Positions 1 to 7,832 of a stretch of DNA of 47,275 bases are shown one piece after another. The notes beneath the pieces were generated by a model. That model did no database searches, had not been told where the DNA came from, and saw nothing but the letters and a program-made list of their open reading frames with translations. Source of the DNA: Clostridia bacterium (GTDB lineage Bacteria > Bacillota > Clostridia > RGIG6154); assembly GCA_017410375.1 (NCBI GenBank), contig JAFQQW010000042.1:1-47275 (forward strand), written 5' to 3'. Within the stretch, counting starts at the first letter, position 1. Every line of letters starts with the position of its first letter. The translations under genes and the position numbers were made by a program.

Positions 1-70
1 ATTATACTATATTTTAGCTGTGTAGTCCAGGAATTTCAGTACAAGCCATTGTAAAATTTAATATAATTTT

Positions 71-265
71 TCATATCGAGTATTGCTCCTCTATGTATTT
101 AAGGAATTTATTTTTCTTGATAAGTCGTTTGGATCCAATCCATAATACAAAATCGCAATCCTCGTTATCGGTGAGGTCGCGTAATTTCTGCTGTCCGATA
201 CTAAAATACGCTGCAGCTTCCTCTAAGGTTAAGTTCGCCTTTTCCCAAAAAGGAATTTCTTTCAT
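71..265 (-). CDS. xis: Excisionase-like winged-helix protein (Tn916 Xis type)
   Basis: Small basic DNA-binding protein of 64 residues. The order 'IPFWEKANLTLEEAAAYF', then a GQQKLRDL recognition-helix-like stretch and a C-terminal KKNKFLKYIE, matches the MerR-like excisionase family of Tn916-type elements. Such proteins bend DNA at the element ends and steer the tyrosine integrase towards excision. The ATG at 265 is chosen because AAAGGTGG lies about 10 bases upstream; a longer reading from 295 has no good ribosome site. In Tn916-like elements int follows xis, so the integrase should lie left of base 1, outside the window. A leader ORF ends one base before this start. The family call is from sequence pattern only. 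Confidence 0.75.
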   Translation of the reverse strand: MKEIPFWEKANLTLEEAAAYFSIGQQKLRDLTDNEDCDFVLWIGSKRLIKKNKFLKYIEEQYSI

Positions 266-266
266 A

Positions 267-302
267 TTACGCACCCACCTTTCCGATTCTTGCAAATCTC
301 AT
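267..302 (-). CDS. Possible 11-residue leader peptide upstream of xis
   Basis: An ATG at 302 sits behind a strong Shine-Dalgarno site (AAAGGAG, 7-8 bases upstream) and opens a 12-codon frame, MRFARIGKVGA, ending in TAA. One base separates the stop from the xis ATG, so translation of the two could be coupled. A second AAAGGAG further upstream (about 368-376) is followed by a small CTCAAA/TTTGAG hairpin. The arrangement resembles a translational leader, but no known leader-peptide family is recognised and the ORF may be incidental. Confidence 0.35.
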   Translation of the reverse strand: MRFARIGKVGA

Positions 303-464
303 GTGAGTTCTCCTTTCGATTTACTAAGTCATATATTTAATACTCAAATCACCGAAAGTTTGAGTTTCTCCTTTCTTTTAGATTTTTGACCGCCGTTCGT
401 TAAAGATAATCGGTGAATGTGTAAGTATTATCAAGTTAAGTTTGTTTTACATCAAAATGGAAGC

Positions 465-742
465 AGCACCTTCCCACAGGAGTTTCACCTCAGCCCATTC
501 TGATGGCCTGCCGTCCAATTCAGTGACGAGTTCAAGACGGGAGTATCATTATCAGCAATAATGGTCTTCGCATAACGGTTTGCAAATCCGCCTTATTGCA
601 TGAAGTTTATCGCTCGCTTCTACGGAGTAGAGAAGGTCTTCGCGCCTTTGCAAAACTGCTCGCATTATTACTTGTGTGTTTTGATGTTGTTATTCAATTT
701 TCAAGGTTCAACTTATATATTTTAGCTAGGATTTTCTTCTTG
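465..742 (-). ncRNA. Candidate structured non-coding RNA or long leader upstream of xis
   Basis: This gap has no credible ORF but is unusually GC-rich for the region. On the minus strand it holds a series of hairpins: CTTCT/AGAAG with a CTAC/GTAG core near 620-645, CATTAT/ATAATG around 560, GAG/CTC near 485-500, and GGAAG/CTTCC (463-480) near its 3' end. A strong promoter (750-780) lies directly upstream. It could be a free small RNA or the 5' leader of xis, located as expected for a regulator of excision. I could not match it to a named RNA family. The 3' end is set by the last hairpin and is approximate. Confidence 0.5.
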
Positions 743-749
743 GGCTATC

Positions 750-780
750 ATTATAGCGCGTGAACCTAGGGGCCTGTCAA
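750..780 (-). promoter_or_regulatory. Promoter of the candidate RNA/xis transcript
   Basis: On the minus strand a perfect TTGACA (780-775) and a perfect TATAAT (755-750) are separated by 19 bases. The spacing is slightly long, but both hexamers are consensus. Predicted transcription starts near 742, immediately before the structured region. Confidence 0.6.
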
Positions 781-898
781 GGCCTTTTTGCTCGCGTCAC
801 GAAATTTTAACAAAAGTGCAGCAAACGCGCAATAATTAAAAAATCGGTAGACAATCTTTTACTTTTTGTAACCGCTATACATGTCGCACTTTCACCTA

Positions 899-932
899 TA
901 AAAAGAGCAGGTGGGGTAATTACCCTACCTGC
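899..932 (-). terminator. Rho-independent terminator of the 998-1527 operon
   Basis: Read on the minus strand, GCAGGTAGGG and CCCCACCTGC form a 10-bp stem (one G-U pair) around TAATTA, followed by TCTTTTT. It lies about 65 bases downstream of the stop codon at 998. Confidence 0.8.
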
Positions 933-997
933 GATAGTTTTGTGCCACAAAGGGCTTATACAGCCGTCACATTCGCTCTTAAAATCGATTGTAGTTA

Positions 998-1285
998 TCA
1001 GTCTTCATCGTATATGTCACTATCATTCTCGAAACATGCTATCACGAATCTTGCTCCGAGTTTGAATCCCTTAATAAATGTTTGACACTCTGTAGTCTGT
1101 ATCATCTCATCATAGCAAGCCTTAAATTTGTCAAACACCTCTTTTTCTTGTTCGTTTAAGTTTTCAAGCAACTTTTCTTCATTCTTGACAAGCAACCTAA
1201 ATGTCTTATCAAATTTCCTTTGCCTTTGAAATGGTCGCTCCATCGGGTTTATGTTTCCGTACCAGAATTCTTCAAGTATATGCAT
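998..1285 (-). CDS. Small hypothetical protein resembling DUF6809
   Basis: A 95-residue acidic, mainly helical protein. The N-terminal pattern ILEEFWYGNINPMER, a central run of charged helix (EEKLLENLNEQEKEVFDKF), and a C-terminal FIKGFKLGARFVIACF resemble the small DUF6809 family common in Clostridia mobile elements and prophages, whose function is unknown. Its ATG overlaps the stop of the upstream 80-residue gene (TAATG), so the two are translationally coupled. Cysteines 57 and 84 do not form a recognisable motif. The family name is from memory and should be treated as a suggestion. Confidence 0.6.
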   Translation of the reverse strand: MHILEEFWYGNINPMERPFQRQRKFDKTFRLLVKNEEKLLENLNEQEKEVFDKFKACYDEMIQTTECQTFIKGFKLGARFVIACFENDSDIYDED

Positions 1286-1527
1286 TATTTTCCCTCCTTA
1301 TGCAAAGAGAGCGACTCAAGTTCCGGTATATCCGAAATCGAGTCACCCTCTTCAATCATTTTCTTTGCTGTTAGCAGTGCATGCTTGACATAAATCATAT
1401 TTAGTTGTTTTCGTATTGTTTTGGCATCAACCTTTTGTTCAACCATTTTGAATACTTCTACAAACACGGCACTTTCAATCCCATATTTGTCGCCATACAT
1501 AATTTCTTCCAATGTGTACTTTGCCAT
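1285..1527 (-). CDS. Small hypothetical protein, first gene of a two-gene operon
   Basis: An 80-residue protein (MAKYTLEEIMYGDKYG...) that I do not recognise. It appears helical, with a basic middle (KTIRKQLNMIYVKHALLTAKKM) and an acidic tail. The ATG at 1527 follows GGAGGTGA by 7 bases, so the longer reading back to 1602 is rejected; that extra stretch crosses the promoter. The promoter at 1552-1580 would give a leader of about 18 bases. It is coupled to the DUF6809-like gene by a one-base overlap. Confidence 0.6.
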   Translation of the reverse strand: MAKYTLEEIMYGDKYGIESAVFVEVFKMVEQKVDAKTIRKQLNMIYVKHALLTAKKMIEEGDSISDIPELESLSLHKEGK

Positions 1528-1551
1528 ATGTGTCACCTCCTTGTGACACAA

Positions 1552-1580
1552 ACAATACCATAGAAGGGGAGAGAAGTCAA
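1552..1580 (-). promoter_or_regulatory. Promoter of the small-gene operon (shared block)
   Basis: TTGACT (1580-1575), a 17-base spacer and TATTGT (1557-1552) on the minus strand. The block CACAAACAATACCATAGA (plus-strand sense) that covers the -10 recurs upstream of the recombinase pseudogene at 8954-8971, suggesting shared control. Confidence 0.6.
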
Positions 1581-1626
1581 CGAAGATATGAAAACAAATC
1601 ATTTCTTTATTTTCAATATTCTTATA

Positions 1627-2025
1627 TTATGGAATTTTAACATAGTTACCAGCGGCATCTACAAAATCATCACCCCAATGTCTATATGCTCCGCTACTGT
1701 CCTTGTATGTATTACCCCAATGAATATAATTATCATCATAATCATAAAAGCCCGAACCCCAACTACAATAGTTCCCTTTGTGGTCTATAAATGTGTCACC
1801 CCATTTTCTATATGCACCCGAACAATCTACGAAAGAAAATTGTTTGATTTTCATTTCTCTTACATCTTGCTTGTATGATTTATATGTTGAGCTATTTGAT
1901 TGAGAATTGGAATAATATGTATTATTTCTATTAGTGTTATTATTCGCACTATCGCCTGTGTTAGGTTCAAGAAGTCTTGTCCATTTTCCTTTTTTATTAT
2001 TGTATTCATACCATTTATTAAGCAT
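1627..2025 (-). CDS. WG-like repeat domain in the -1 frame of the Sel1 gene
   Basis: This frame continues the Sel1-repeat gene after an A7 run. Its first residues, MLNKWYEYNNKKGKW, extend the last Sel1 helix naturally. A Ser/Asn-rich linker (about residues 20-55) follows, then five 14-residue repeats of the form F-x-D-x-x-G-x-Y-x-x-W-G from about residue 64 to the end. No separate ribosome site precedes it, so it is probably expressed as the C-terminal half of a Sel1-WG fusion by -1 frameshifting, or the gene is broken by one lost A. The repeat resembles beta-strand repeats of unknown ligand. Confidence 0.55.
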   Translation of the reverse strand: MLNKWYEYNNKKGKWTRLLEPNTGDSANNNTNRNNTYYSNSQSNSSTYKSYKQDVREMKIKQFSFVDCSGAYRKWGDTFIDHKGNYCSWGSGFYDYDDNYIHWGNTYKDSSGAYRHWGDDFVDAAGNYVKIP

Positions 2026-2408
2026 TTTTTTGATTCGGCATCACCGTTTTGAACAGCTTTGTAGAACCAATACCCAGCTTTTTCTTCGTCAAGACTTAAC
2101 GGGGATATATTCCCATGAAAGAGAAGTCCCAAATTGTATTGTGAATCTACATCTCCGGCTTTTGCTGCTCTTGTCCACCAATATTCTACACGTTCAGGGT
2201 CATATCCGATACGCTTGCCTTTATAATACCAATTTCCAACCTCGACCATTGCTTTTACATTTCCATTTTCAGCAGCCTTTACTATCTTGTTAAAAAGTGC
2301 TTTTGTTTCTTCGTCCATATTTTCGGCCTTAGATGCAGTTCTTTTTATACGCAAACTTTCGCCCAACATTCCTGCTATATGATTAATAAAATCTCCAAAT
2401 AAACCCAT
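1860..2408 (-). CDS. Sel1-repeat (TPR-like) protein, zero frame
   Basis: A 182-residue frame. Residues 35-127 carry two to three Sel1-like helical pairs (A-x-x-G-x-x-x-A-M-x-x-x-G-x-x-Y and A-A-x-x-G-x-x-x-S-x-Y-N-L-G), which usually scaffold protein interactions. The last 55 residues (after ESKK) look like out-of-frame sequence, rich in I, N and H, and do not resemble the family. The true product is likely a shift into the -1 frame at the A7 run (2031-2025). The start ATG at 2408 has AAAGGAGAA upstream. There is no signal peptide, so it is probably cytoplasmic. Confidence 0.6.
   Translation of the reverse strand: MGLFGDFINHIAGMLGESLRIKRTASKAENMDEETKALFNKIVKAAENGNVKAMVEVGNWYYKGKRIGYDPERVEYWWTRAAKAGDVDSQYNLGLLFHGNISPLSLDEEKAGYWFYKAVQNGDAESKKCLINGMNTIIKKENGQDFLNLTQAIVRIITLIEIIHIIPILNQIAQHINHTSKM
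2025..2031 (-). other. A7 slippery site or indel joining the Sel1 and WG-repeat frames
   Basis: In the zero frame the codons read TCA AAA AAA TGC, so the heptamer A-AAA-AAA is phased exactly as in classical -1 slippery sites such as dnaX. Moving back one base gives AAA ATG CTT and continues the Sel1 helix into the WG-repeat frame. I see no strong downstream hairpin or upstream AGGAGG stimulator, so a one-base deletion in a homopolymer is equally possible. Confidence 0.5.
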
Positions 2409-2435
2409 AGTATAAATTCTCCTTTGCTTTAATAT
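2406..2435. repeat. 30-bp direct repeat, copy 1 (Sel1 gene start)
   Basis: Covers the Shine-Dalgarno site and ATG of the Sel1 gene. It matches 3504-3533 at 29 of 30 positions. Confidence 0.8.
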
Positions 2436-2486
2436 GGTAATATATGAAATATATTCGCTTTCAATACACTAGTATTTAATAACTAA

Positions 2487-3434
2487 TTAATTTTTGAAAT
2501 AACTATACATAGCCACAAATTGCGAACTAACTGCTGCAATTTTAGAGTTATATTCAATTTGAGAAACCTGAGAATTCAGCTCCGTTAACTCCTTAGTCAT
2601 ATTTTCTGACAGATTATTCAAAGATGCATTTAAAGAATTTAAACTATTGTTAGTTTCTTGAATAGCATAATACAGTTCTCTTTGATTATCTCTTATATCT
2701 TCTAAAGTTTGTGATATATAGTCAAGTTTTTCTACAATTCTTGCATACTTTATATCATTCTCTAATAAATTATATGCACCATATGGTCCTGTAAGGCTAT
2801 CACATCTATCTGATTCAAGGTATTCATATATAGAGCAAATATATACTAGGTTTCTATATTTAGGATATATTATATTTAAATCATAATATTTACCCAACAA
2901 TTCCTCTGTATCTTTTATGTGTTTGCTTAATAGTTGATATTCTTCTGTTAAAACAGATAAAAATGATTCATTTTTTAATGCTATTTGCTTATTACTTTCG
3001 TTTTTTGTCCTAATTTGTTCGTTTTGTAAGTTAGTCTCTTTTATTATTTGCTCATTCTCTTTATCAGTAGTGTCAGGCACAAGACAACAAAAAATAAAGA
3101 ACAAAAGCCCTATTATTGCACCTGCAATCCCTCCGCCTTTTGCAGCGGTATTGAACCCTTTAAATAGTCCTAGTAAAACACTGCATACAATTGCACCAAT
3201 TATAGCTCCCACAAAGACAAAATACAAAAGCACCGAAACATTAGTAAAAAAGTCATTTGAAGGTTTTTCTTTTAGTTTTGCTTCTATGTATGGTATTTCC
3301 TCATATTGTGTATGTTTCTGGTAATGATTAATATTATTCTTTATCTGTGATATAGCTCTGTATTGTCCATACAAAGAAATTTCCATATCCTTTATACATT
3401 TTACATATTCGATTAATTTTTGTTTATTATCCAA
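2487..3434 (-). CDS. Two-TM coiled-coil membrane protein, function unknown
   Basis: A 315-residue protein I cannot assign to a family. It starts with a helical region of about 60 residues, then two adjacent membrane segments: one around residues 68-90 (FVFVGAIIGAIVCSVLLGLF), the other around 98-118 with a GGGIAGAIIGLLFF start. A long Gln/Asn/Glu-rich coiled coil follows (about 125-180), and another Asn/Ser/Leu heptad-rich coiled coil at about 225-300. Both termini are probably on the same side of the membrane. It lies between the Sel1 gene and the SLH protein, with its own start at 3434 and gaps under 100 bases on both sides. Confidence 0.6.
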   Translation of the reverse strand: MDNKQKLIEYVKCIKDMEISLYGQYRAISQIKNNINHYQKHTQYEEIPYIEAKLKEKPSNDFFTNVSVLLYFVFVGAIIGAIVCSVLLGLFKGFNTAAKGGGIAGAIIGLLFFIFCCLVPDTTDKENEQIIKETNLQNEQIRTKNESNKQIALKNESFLSVLTEEYQLLSKHIKDTEELLGKYYDLNIIYPKYRNLVYICSIYEYLESDRCDSLTGPYGAYNLLENDIKYARIVEKLDYISQTLEDIRDNQRELYYAIQETNNSLNSLNASLNNLSENMTKELTELNSQVSQIEYNSKIAAVSSQFVAMYSYFKN

Positions 3435-3503
3435 AACAGACGCCCCCTTTATGTGTAATAGTATCTATATTTTAATCTTTTGAGAAAATATTATAAATAG
3501 ACA

Positions 3504-3533
3504 CATAGTATAAATTCTCTTTTGCTTTAATAT
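3504..3533. repeat. 30-bp direct repeat, copy 2 (remnant gene start after the SLH gene)
   Basis: Nearly identical to 2406-2435. It overlaps the stop codon of the SLH gene and contains an orphan ribosome site and ATG. The frame that opens there reads MCLFIIFSQKIKI and stops; the MxLF opening resembles the MGLF of the Sel1 protein, suggesting the scar of a lost paralogue. Confidence 0.75.
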
Positions 3534-5359
3534 TCAAAAATGTTATTTACGCATCTTACAGAAATAAGAATTGATTGCTCTTTTGTTGCAGTATCTAAAG
3601 GAGCAAAATGAGCACCGTCAACACCTTTTACAATTCCGTATTCTGCCATAAAGTAAACACTTTCTTTGGCATAATCGGATATTTCTGAATCATCATAAAA
3701 TTTTCGCACATTATTCACATCAAAATCGTATATTTTATCATTTTCAGCAAGCTTGATAACTCTATACAGCATAGTGGCAAGCTGTTCTCTGCTTATATTA
3801 TCGTAAGGTGAAAATGTTGTTTCGCTTGTACCTTTTGTTATTCCTAATTCGTATGCTATGGCAATATATGAAAGATACTCGCTTTCATAGTCGCAATCCG
3901 TAAAAGGCATATCGTCAATATCTACATAGGGAGCCTCGCCGACTATATTTTCATATAATGTTACTGCAATAGCTGCAAATTCTTCTCTTGTGATAGTGTC
4001 GTACAATGTATCTTCTAACATTTCATCGGGAATAAGACTATTTTGATATGCTTCGTAAACTTCTTCAGCAGCCCAATCTGATGTTGCAAATTCGATTTCG
4101 GTTTCCTCTGTATTTTCTTCTATATCATATATGAATTCATCACAATAAGGACATATTTCATATCCGTCTTCGTCATAGACAGCTTGGCTATCCTTAAAAT
4201 TTTCTCCGCAATGTGGACACTCGATGTAGTATTGTTCTTCTTCGTCTTTTTCCTGAGTTAAATTTTCATCACAGTATGGACAAATTATATTACTGTTTTC
4301 ATCATAAACATCGTCTGTAACATAAAATTTTTCGTCACAATATTGACATATCATTTCTTCTGTTTCTTCTTCGAGTTCCTGCAAATAATTATAGCAATCT
4401 TGACATATTAAATTATCATTTTCATCATAAAATTCATCGTTATCTTTAATCTCTGCTTCGCAGGAAAAACATATTATTGTTTCATTTTCTTGTGCTTTTT
4501 TCTTTTCCTCTTGAAGTTCATCATTGCAGATCTTGCATATTGTATTGCCTTCGTCATCATAAAATATGATATCATCCACTATTTCATCATCGCATATAAA
4601 ACATATTTGTTTATGTATGATTTCCTCTTCTGTCAAACATATAACTTCCACATTGTCTAATACAGAATTACCAGAACCGATTGTTATGTTTTCCCATTGA
4701 GTTCTTGTTCCACCATAATATATAGTATTAAGCGAATTACAACCATAAAATGTTCTATTACCAATTTTTTCTACCGTGCTGGGAATATGTACTGTTGCAA
4801 GGCTTGAGCAATTTGTAAATGCACCTTGTCCAATGTCTTTCACCCCATCGCTTATCTCTATCTCTTTTAAATTCTTACACATTGCAAATGTAAAATGATA
4901 TATGTTTTGTAAATAATCAGGTAGTTTTATAGAGACAAGATTTGTACAACCTTCAAATGCACTTGAACCAATTATTTTAACTTCACTAGGGATAGAAATT
5001 GATGCTAGTGAGGTACAATTTTTAAAAGCACTATAACCGATTTCTGTTACAGCGTCAGGAATTTGTACTTCTTCAATCTTTTCACACCCATAAAACACAT
5101 AATTTCCTATATATGTTAATTCTTCTGGCATAATAATTTCTTTAATCAAAGGTGAAAATACATACCAGCCACCACCATTATCAAAGTTATACATATCTCC
5201 GGAACCAGAAATTGTTAACATTCCGTTATTGTCCAACTCCCAAGTTAAATTATTGCCACAAGAACCATTGGATAAAATGCTGGCATTTACACTTAAACTG
5301 AATGTCGAACATATAATTATAAAACATATAAGTAAACTTATTATTTTTTTCAAAAACAT
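3527..5359 (-). CDS. Secreted LRR, zinc-ribbon and S-layer-homology protein
   Basis: A 610-residue surface protein. Residues 1-26 are a signal peptide ending SVNA. Residues 65-240 are BspA-type leucine-rich repeats (I-P-x-x-V-x-x-I-G-x-x-A-F-x-x-C-x-x-L), often used for adhesion. Residues 250-410 hold four modules with CxxC pairs at C253/C256 and C275/C278, C297/C300 and C319/C322, C338/C341 and C360/C363, and C381/C384 and C403/C406, separated by acidic spacers. Residues 428-610 are three SLH motifs that bind pyruvylated cell-wall polymer. Zinc-ribbon-like modules in an exported protein are unusual. The start follows a GGAGTG-type site. It is third in the proposed phase-variable surface operon. 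Confidence 0.85.
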   Translation of the reverse strand: MFLKKIISLLICFIIICSTFSLSVNASILSNGSCGNNLTWELDNNGMLTISGSGDMYNFDNGGGWYVFSPLIKEIIMPEELTYIGNYVFYGCEKIEEVQIPDAVTEIGYSAFKNCTSLASISIPSEVKIIGSSAFEGCTNLVSIKLPDYLQNIYHFTFAMCKNLKEIEISDGVKDIGQGAFTNCSSLATVHIPSTVEKIGNRTFYGCNSLNTIYYGGTRTQWENITIGSGNSVLDNVEVICLTEEEIIHKQICFICDDEIVDDIIFYDDEGNTICKICNDELQEEKKKAQENETIICFSCEAEIKDNDEFYDENDNLICQDCYNYLQELEEETEEMICQYCDEKFYVTDDVYDENSNIICPYCDENLTQEKDEEEQYYIECPHCGENFKDSQAVYDEDGYEICPYCDEFIYDIEENTEETEIEFATSDWAAEEVYEAYQNSLIPDEMLEDTLYDTITREEFAAIAVTLYENIVGEAPYVDIDDMPFTDCDYESEYLSYIAIAYELGITKGTSETTFSPYDNISREQLATMLYRVIKLAENDKIYDFDVNNVRKFYDDSEISDYAKESVYFMAEYGIVKGVDGAHFAPLDTATKEQSILISVRCVNNIFEY

Positions 5360-5410
5360 TCACTCCTTCTAACAAATTAGCGGAGGGCGATTCCCTCCGC
5401 TTAATAAGAC

Positions 5411-6502
5411 TTAATTTACAGAAATATAACCACAGAAACTATATCCACTTTTATATCCTTTTGTTATTTTGCCATTAGCTGAATTTACAGTATATGTAAT
5501 TTCTTTTACAATATCTGGGCCATAATATGATCCCGTGTTGCCTTCGATAATTGTTATAGTTTTTTTTGATTTATCTACTGATGTGACAATTCCCACATGG
5601 TCGGAATCGGACAAGTTTGATGTTTTTGCAAAGAATATAACATCGTTTTTCTTTAACGATTTTAAGGAGTTTTTATCCCATTTGTGATAACTATTACTTT
5701 TGCTTTCCATAGTATCACAATCTGCGGTTTTATAAATAACATTTGTTGAAATTCCTGCCTTGTTTGCACACCAACTTACAAAACTCGCACACCATTGTTG
5801 TCCGTTTGTTCCTGTAAATGCACCATACTTTGTATAATCACCCGTACCTTTTCCATTTTTGTTAGTACCTTGATAACCTATTTCTGCTTTTGCAACATCA
5901 GCTAAAGATTTTGTGTTTGAAGATGATGTGCTATCATCTTTAGATGTGGGTGTTTTTTTAGTCATTTTAGCATAGTCAGAGCCTTTAACCCAACCCATCT
6001 TATGTCCTTTAGAAACAGGATAGATTATTTGTACCCAATCACTTTTCTCATTTCCACTTAACAGATAGCATGTATCACCTTTTGCAACCGAACCGAATGT
6101 ACTTGATTTTCCTTTCCATTTATATGTCGTTGCCTTTGTTTTTGCTGTAAATGATGAATCTGCTGCATCTTTTGCTAAATCACGCTTTGTAAATGCATCT
6201 CTTGAAAACCAAGCTGTCTTTGTTCCATTAGATACAGGATAAGTAACTTTTACTGCTTTTCCGCTTATTTCTATAATCTTACATTCATCAGTTGGGCAAG
6301 CAATATATCCGCCTGTCTTTGTTTTTAGATTAGATGCTGTATAGGCATATACTTTTCCTGATGAATTATATGTATATGTTGTTAATGGCTTGCTTTTTGA
6401 TATTGTCGGCAAATTCGTTTTTGCTAATACATTAACACTAAAAATTGTTGATAGGATTAACACAAAAGTCAATACTGATGATAAAATTCTTTTTGATTTC
6501 AT
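5411..6502 (-). CDS. Secreted CHAP-domain cell-wall hydrolase with two SH3-like domains
   Basis: A 363-residue exported peptidoglycan hydrolase, amidase or endopeptidase type. Signal peptide 1-27 (SVNVLA). Two bacterial SH3-like segments (about 45-108 and 122-180), with GTKTAWFS and GHKMGWVK signatures, should bind the wall. A Ser/Thr linker (183-198) leads to the CHAP domain (200-363). The catalytic set is visible: Cys238 in QQWCASFVSW, His302 in DHVGIV, and the EGN pair at Glu320/Asn322. Its start lies 50 bases after the lipoprotein stop. It may act in wall remodelling or, within a mobilizable element, help local wall opening; the first is the safer reading. Confidence 0.85.
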   Translation of the reverse strand: MKSKRILSSVLTFVLILSTIFSVNVLAKTNLPTISKSKPLTTYTYNSSGKVYAYTASNLKTKTGGYIACPTDECKIIEISGKAVKVTYPVSNGTKTAWFSRDAFTKRDLAKDAADSSFTAKTKATTYKWKGKSSTFGSVAKGDTCYLLSGNEKSDWVQIIYPVSKGHKMGWVKGSDYAKMTKKTPTSKDDSTSSSNTKSLADVAKAEIGYQGTNKNGKGTGDYTKYGAFTGTNGQQWCASFVSWCANKAGISTNVIYKTADCDTMESKSNSYHKWDKNSLKSLKKNDVIFFAKTSNLSDSDHVGIVTSVDKSKKTITIIEGNTGSYYGPDIVKEITYTVNSANGKITKGYKSGYSFCGYISVN

Positions 6503-6552
6503 AATAAAAATCCTTTCTTTTCATAAATTTTTGTTATATTTTTTAAAATAGT

Positions 6553-7716
6553 TTACTTCTTAATTTCACTGTAATAGTAAATATCAAATCCCGTTTCGCT
6601 TTCTATCGGAATAATAATACTATTTTTTCCCTCGTGTATTACTTTTACTTCAGTTTTTTCTTCTTCCTTATTTACCATATAAACTTTCTCTTCATCTTCA
6701 TTATATTCCAGGAGCCCGAAATCTATATATTTAACACCGTTTCTGCCTACGATACAAAGTTGATTATCTTCGTTAGTTAAACCAACACAATCATTTTCAC
6801 CGCTTGGAGATAAACTATCAAAGTATCTTTCTTCATATAATGTATTTCCATCCCAATCTTCAAGCTTCATTGTTGAGTTCGAGCCATACAAGTTATATGG
6901 TTTTTTTGACTTATTTTCTTTTTTGTTTTCCGCTGTAATAGCAGAATATTTACTTAAGTATTCATTAAATGTAATAATATTACCCTTTGATTTAATATTT
7001 CCATCTGCATCTATAATAACTTCTTCAAGGTCTTTTTCTTCAGCGTTAGAAAGCAAATACATATTAAATAGATCACCGGATTTAACTTTATATCCAAGTC
7101 CTTTATCAAATCGATGCATTTCCTCGCCCTTGTAATTATAAACCACCATATCTGCAAAAGACCATTCTATGTAACATTTATTACTTAACCAAATAGTACC
7201 TCCTAATTTTACATGTCTATCAACTCCGCTTAGAAAGTCACCATTTTTATTATAGAATTTATATTTTTCTATTGTGTTTTTGTCAGAACTCATTATGCTT
7301 TCATAGAAAAACGGTGTGTTGTCATCAGCATCGTTATCCAATTCAAAACTCAAGTCATATAAATGACCTGTGCTTTTTAAAATCTCATTTCCCTTAACAT
7401 CAAGAATCATTTCGAATTCTTCTCGTTCTGCCTTGAGATATAAGTTTTCATGTTCAGATGTGACATATTCATCCTTATTAACAAAATCTAAATCATCATA
7501 GTCAACTGGAAGGATTTCTTTTCCTTTATTATCCAATAGTCCATAGACTTTTCCATCAGTTTTGCTTACAATAATGGCATTTTCACAGTAGTCTTCAATG
7601 TCATATTCAGTAGTGAATAATTTGCCGGTTTTGCTACCAGTACAACCAGTACACACAGACAGAGTCATGAGCAATGCCAAACTTCTAGTAATTAGTTTGA
7701 ACTTTGATTTAATCAT
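6553..7716 (-). CDS. Probable lipoprotein with WG-type repeats
   Basis: A 387-residue protein. The N-terminus (KLITRSLALLMTLSVCTGC) is a lipoprotein-like signal; the lipid-bearing Cys is probably Cys25, although the residue at -3 is an atypical Cys. The mature part repeats short blocks like KVYGLLDNKGKEILPVDYDDL, the WG-repeat pattern, which builds a beta-propeller-like fold with unknown ligand. It is the first gene of the surface block. The ribosome site AAGGAGGAAG is strong, yet no convincing promoter lies between the start and the inverted repeat at 7751-7772, which supports the inverton hypothesis. Confidence 0.7.
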   Translation of the reverse strand: MIKSKFKLITRSLALLMTLSVCTGCTGSKTGKLFTTEYDIEDYCENAIIVSKTDGKVYGLLDNKGKEILPVDYDDLDFVNKDEYVTSEHENLYLKAEREEFEMILDVKGNEILKSTGHLYDLSFELDNDADDNTPFFYESIMSSDKNTIEKYKFYNKNGDFLSGVDRHVKLGGTIWLSNKCYIEWSFADMVVYNYKGEEMHRFDKGLGYKVKSGDLFNMYLLSNAEEKDLEEVIIDADGNIKSKGNIITFNEYLSKYSAITAENKKENKSKKPYNLYGSNSTMKLEDWDGNTLYEERYFDSLSPSGENDCVGLTNEDNQLCIVGRNGVKYIDFGLLEYNEDEEKVYMVNKEEEKTEVKVIHEGKNSIIIPIESETGFDIYYYSEIKK

Positions 7717-7750
7717 ATAAACTTCCTCCTTAGTTGTATCCTATACTTTG

Positions 7751-7772
7751 CTACATAATCTGTATTATGTGG
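7751..7772 (+). repeat. Left inverted repeat of a candidate invertible promoter
   Basis: A 22-bp site made of two 9-bp inverted arms (ACATAAT.../...ATTATGT) around a 4-base asymmetric core, CTGT. It is the reverse complement of 7990-8011 at 21 of 22 positions. Paired arms around an asymmetric core are what a tyrosine recombinase site looks like. Confidence 0.7.
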
Positions 7773-7832
7773 TAATTGGACAAGTAAATAGTTATTTGCA
7801 AGCAGTCTATTAACTTATTATGCAACGATTTT

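Noticed and set aside
1-60. The left edge of the window as the element's attachment site
   Set aside because: No convincing match to the sequence beside lysS; similarity in ACTATTTTA-like stretches is AT-rich chance, and int is expected further left.
465-742. The RNA candidate as a group II intron or rRNA fragment
   Set aside because: No GUGYG start, no domain V-like hairpin and no rRNA core motif is present.
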